Assembly: GCA_021826605.1 (NCBI GenBank)
Contig: JAKAZF010000180.1
Location: 1-6,260 of the forward strand
Direction: 5' to 3'
Length of the DNA stretch: 6,260 nucleotides
Source of the DNA: Planctomycetota bacterium
GTDB lineage: Bacteria > Planctomycetota > Phycisphaerae > WQYP01
Position numbers and translations under genes: made by a program. Shown here one piece after another: positions 3,683 to 6,260 of this stretch. The notes beneath the pieces are model-generated. The model did no database searches, was not told the DNA's origin, and worked only from the letters and a program-made list of their open reading frames with translations. Position 1 is the stretch's first letter; the number at the start of each line of letters is the position of its first letter.

Positions 3683-6260
3683 TCAGCTTCCGGCTGGGAG
3701 TTCCTTGTCGCCACCTTTATACGGATTATCAGGAAGGGCTTTCTTTACCGGCGCGTCCTTCATGTGCAGCAGCATGGGTGAGGCAATCGCCAACGTACTA
3801 TATGCACCGGTGATCACACCAATCAGCATGGCGTACGCGAAGCCATGCACGCCCTGGCCGCCCCAGATATACAGAATTAACACCACTGAAAATACGGTAA
3901 ACGTGGTCCAGATCGTTCGACCAAAGCATTGATTGATGGAGTCGTTGACCAGTTTTGCGGTCAGCGGCTGGCGGGAGCGACCGCGGTTTTCACGCACACG
4001 GTCAAAAATAACGATGGTATCGTTCACGCTGTAGCCAATAATGGTCAGATACGCGGCGATCATGGTCATATTGATCTTAAAATTATCCACGAGCATAAAA
4101 TGCCCGAACCAGGTTCGATGGATATACACCGCTAAAACCGTGGCCGCCACTGCGACGATGGCATCGTGCAGCAGTGAGAATATGACGCCAAAGCCGTAAC
4201 GCACCCCACCGAATCGTATCCATACATACGCCACAATCAGCAGCAGCGAGACCAGCACAGACATGACCGCATTAAGCCGCGCTTCGCTGGCCACCTGCGG
4301 GGCAAAACTGGTGACACCGGCCAAGCCGCCTGAGGTAGTTAAGGCGGTACGGACAATGCGCCATTCGGGAGCGGCAACCTGCGATTTCCATTGCGAAACC
4401 AGGCCGCTGTTATCCGCGCGATAAAGCAGACTGGGGTCCGAAGCGACTACCACAGCATCCGTGGCTGCGGGCTTCCGGCCCGGCGCTGCCGGTGCGAACA
4501 CAATTGGAATCACCCGGAAGGGGCGGTATTGCAAAGAGGCAAAATCCGGTTCCTGACTCATGGCCCGTATCCGTGATTCAATTTCCGATGCGCTTTGCGC
4601 CGGGCTGATGTGCCGCAGGAATATCGCCACACCTCCCCGGAAATCTCCTATGTCTGCGCGGGGCAGGCCGAGAGCCATGTTGGTAAGGTTGGCATGAATA
4701 ATGGGCATCACGGCATGGTCATCCAGCAGGTCCTGAATATGCCGAGATCGAACGGCCACGTGCATAAATTTCAGCTTGCGCGTTACTTTAATGGAATCCG
4801 CGAATTGCGTTTCCAAAGCGTGCGTAAGCTGCTGCACCGGCACATCCGATACGGCTGCGGAAGCAGCAGTCGGCGAGGCCGGCTTAGTCTGCGGCGGATT
4901 GACGATACTGGTGATAATCACAAACTGGTTGTGATGCGTACCGACGGAATAGACCGTTGCATGGCGCAAGGCCTTAAGATTCGTGTCATGCCGGCCAATA
5001 TCCTGCACACGTTTGCGTACCGCGGATACGGACATCTGCAATCCGGGCCGCAATTGCAGGGTAACCTGCGTGCCGCCGTTAAATTCGGTGTCATATTTTT
5101 TATTGCCGCGCGCAATAAATGTGATGATGCCGGAAATCATGATAATGCCGGAAATCACCCAGAAAATCCGTCGCTTACCGATCCAGTCAAAATTGGTAAC
5201 CGTAAAGACCCGCATAAACGGCCAGCGGCCTTTAAGCCAGGTAAAGGTAAACAGATCGCGGAAATATTCCTGAATGGAAAGATCATCAATTTTCCGCATG
5301 ATGCCGGCCCGAATGGCGGCGATCATCAGCGTACGCGTGACAAACAGAGCGGTGAACATGTGCACAGCCAAGCCGATTAACAGCGTAATACCGAAGCCTT
5401 TAACATCTTCCGATCCCATGAAGATCAGGACGATACTGGTCAGAGAGGTGGTTAAATTGGCATCAAAAATTGTCCAGAATACGCGGTCATACCCCTGTTT
5501 AACCGCCAGCCAGAGCGACGCACCTTTATGAATTTCCTCGCGGATACGTTCATTGATAAGGATGTTGGCATCCACCGCCATACCCAAAGTCAACACCACA
5601 CCGGCGATTCCGGGCAGGGTGAACGTGGCATGAAGAAGTGCCATCACGCCCAAGGTCAGCAGCAAATTCAGCATCAGGGCCACATCAGCAAACAAGCCCG
5701 TGATGGTGTAATAAATAAACATGAAACCCAGAACCACGATCACCGCGATGACCGCACTTCGCAAACCGGCCTTGAGGTTGTCCGCACCGAGCGTAGCGCC
5801 AATAGTCTGCACCGAGATCGGTTGTGATTGCAGCGTGGCTGGTAACGATCCGGCGTTAAGAGTTTGCACCAGCAGTTGGCCTTGCTGCTGAATATCCTTG
5901 GCGGGGTTGCGGGCTGAGGGCATTCCCAGCGTAATTTGCCCGGAACCGGCGATGGTGCTTTGAATCGTGGGGGCGGTGATGGCCTTGCCGTCCAGCAGAA
6001 TGGCCATATCACGATTAATGTTCTGGCTGGTAAGTGCCCGCATGTACGCAGCACCAACGGTATCCAGGTTGAACCCTACCGCCAGTTCGCCGGTTTGCGG
6101 ATCGGTTTGCAATTGGGCGTTGCTCACCTGCCAATGTGCGCGGCTGGTGCCATGGGTCAAAGCCCGCGCACTGTTGGTATACAGCAGGATGTAATGTTGA
6201 CCTTCATACTCGCCTACCGGGTAGAGCTGGCGCGATCGCAAAATATCTTTGCCGTCACGC
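3683..6260 (-). CDS. secDF: Protein translocase subunit SecDF (SecD-SecF fusion, N-terminus outside window)
   Basis: The visible 858 residues end at TGA 3685-3683, and the frame stays open through the window edge (RDGKDI precedes the TTG at 6241). SecDF is an inner-membrane RND-type helper of SecYEG that uses proton flow to pull exported proteins outward. The order is: SecD periplasmic P1 end with FNLDTVGAAYMRALT and AILLDGKAITAPTIQ, then NAGSLPA and IGATLGADN, then five membrane helices with the conserved GMAVDANILINERIREE (Asp codon 5572-5570). The SecF half follows: first helix (about residues 365-384), EFNGGT, a large periplasmic part, then five helices including LLHDAIV and GYSVNDTIVIFDRVREN (Asp codon 4021-4019). 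The tail is short and hydrophilic. The region between SecF helices 1 and 2 is about 277 residues, far longer than the roughly 100 usual for SecF. The SRPBCC gene follows 35 bp downstream. Confidence 0.93.
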   Translation of the reverse strand, partial: RDGKDILRSRQLYPVGEYEGQHYILLYTNSARALTHGTSRAHWQVSNAQLQTDPQTGELAVGFNLDTVGAAYMRALTSQNINRDMAILLDGKAITAPTIQSTIAGSGQITLGMPSARNPAKDIQQQGQLLVQTLNAGSLPATLQSQPISVQTIGATLGADNLKAGLRSAVIAVIVVLGFMFIYYTITGLFADVALMLNLLLTLGVMALLHATFTLPGIAGVVLTLGMAVDANILINERIREEIHKGASLWLAVKQGYDRVFWTIFDANLTTSLTSIVLIFMGSEDVKGFGITLLIGLAVHMFTALFVTRTLMIAAIRAGIMRKIDDLSIQEYFRDLFTFTWLKGRWPFMRVFTVTNFDWIGKRRIFWVISGIIMISGIITFIARGNKKYDTEFNGGTQVTLQLRPGLQMSVSAVRKRVQDIGRHDTNLKALRHATVYSVGTHHNQFVIITSIVNPPQTKPASPTAASAAVSDVPVQQLTHALETQFADSIKVTRKLKFMHVAVRSRHIQDLLDDHAVMPIIHANLTNMALGLPRADIGDFRGGVAIFLRHISPAQSASEIESRIRAMSQEPDFASLQYRPFRVIPIVFAPAAPGRKPAATDAVVVASDPSLLYRADNSGLVSQWKSQVAAPEWRIVRTALTTSGGLAGVTSFAPQVASEARLNAVMSVLVSLLLIVAYVWIRFGGVRYGFGVIFSLLHDAIVAVAATVLAVYIHRTWFGHFMLVDNFKINMTMIAAYLTIIGYSVNDTIVIFDRVRENRGRSRQPLTAKLVNDSINQCFGRTIWTTFTVFSVVLILYIWGGQGVHGFAYAMLIGVITGAYSTLAIASPMLLHMKDAPVKKALPDNPYKGGDKELPAGS

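Noticed and set aside
4595..5380. 261-codon plus-strand ORF inside secDF
   Set aside because: It is antisense to well-conserved secDF, has no motif, and its composition mirrors the opposite strand.

Overview
The window is about 6.3 kb of moderately GC-rich bacterial chromosome. It most resembles a Planctomycetota genome, possibly Phycisphaerae-like. This is an inference from the fused SecD-SecF protein with an enlarged SecF periplasmic region, the style of the TrmB protein, and a secreted CE3-like SGNH hydrolase; no marker gene proves it. No mobile element, CRISPR array, tRNA or rRNA is visible.

Layout. Bases 2-136 (+) are the last 44 codons of an unidentified protein. Bases 185-1066 (+) encode a secreted SGNH/GDSL hydrolase of carbohydrate-esterase-3 type. 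It converges on trmB (minus, 1038-1772; tRNA guanine-N7 methyltransferase), and the two coding tails overlap by 29 bp. Bases 1773-2179 contain no protein gene but are rich in structure. comB (+, 2180-2923; 2-phosphosulfolactate phosphatase family) follows, then a 211-bp convergent gap with three inverted repeats. An SRPBCC-fold protein (minus, 3135-3647) and secDF (minus, 3683 to past the window end) come last. secDF and the SRPBCC gene are 35 bp apart and probably co-transcribed in the order secDF then SRPBCC.

The most interesting part is the trmB-comB gap. On the minus strand it holds a good sigma-70-type promoter (TTGACT, 16 bp, TATACT). Next comes a nested imperfect hairpin of about 120 nt, whose two G-U wobbles are valid only in minus-strand RNA. 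Then comes a compact three-way junction closed by a perfect 8-bp stem that runs straight into U6, 17 nt before the trmB start. Both junction hairpin loops display the same CCCACU. This fits either an independent RNA of about 280 nt or a long attenuating leader of trmB. I recognise no known RNA family. Upstream of the promoter is a 13-bp tandem repeat that repeats the GTCAA/TTGAC core three times in exact register, between the divergent comB and minus-strand promoters.

The genes do not form a single pathway. They are housekeeping (protein export, tRNA modification), secreted carbohydrate esterase and small-molecule phosphatase functions.
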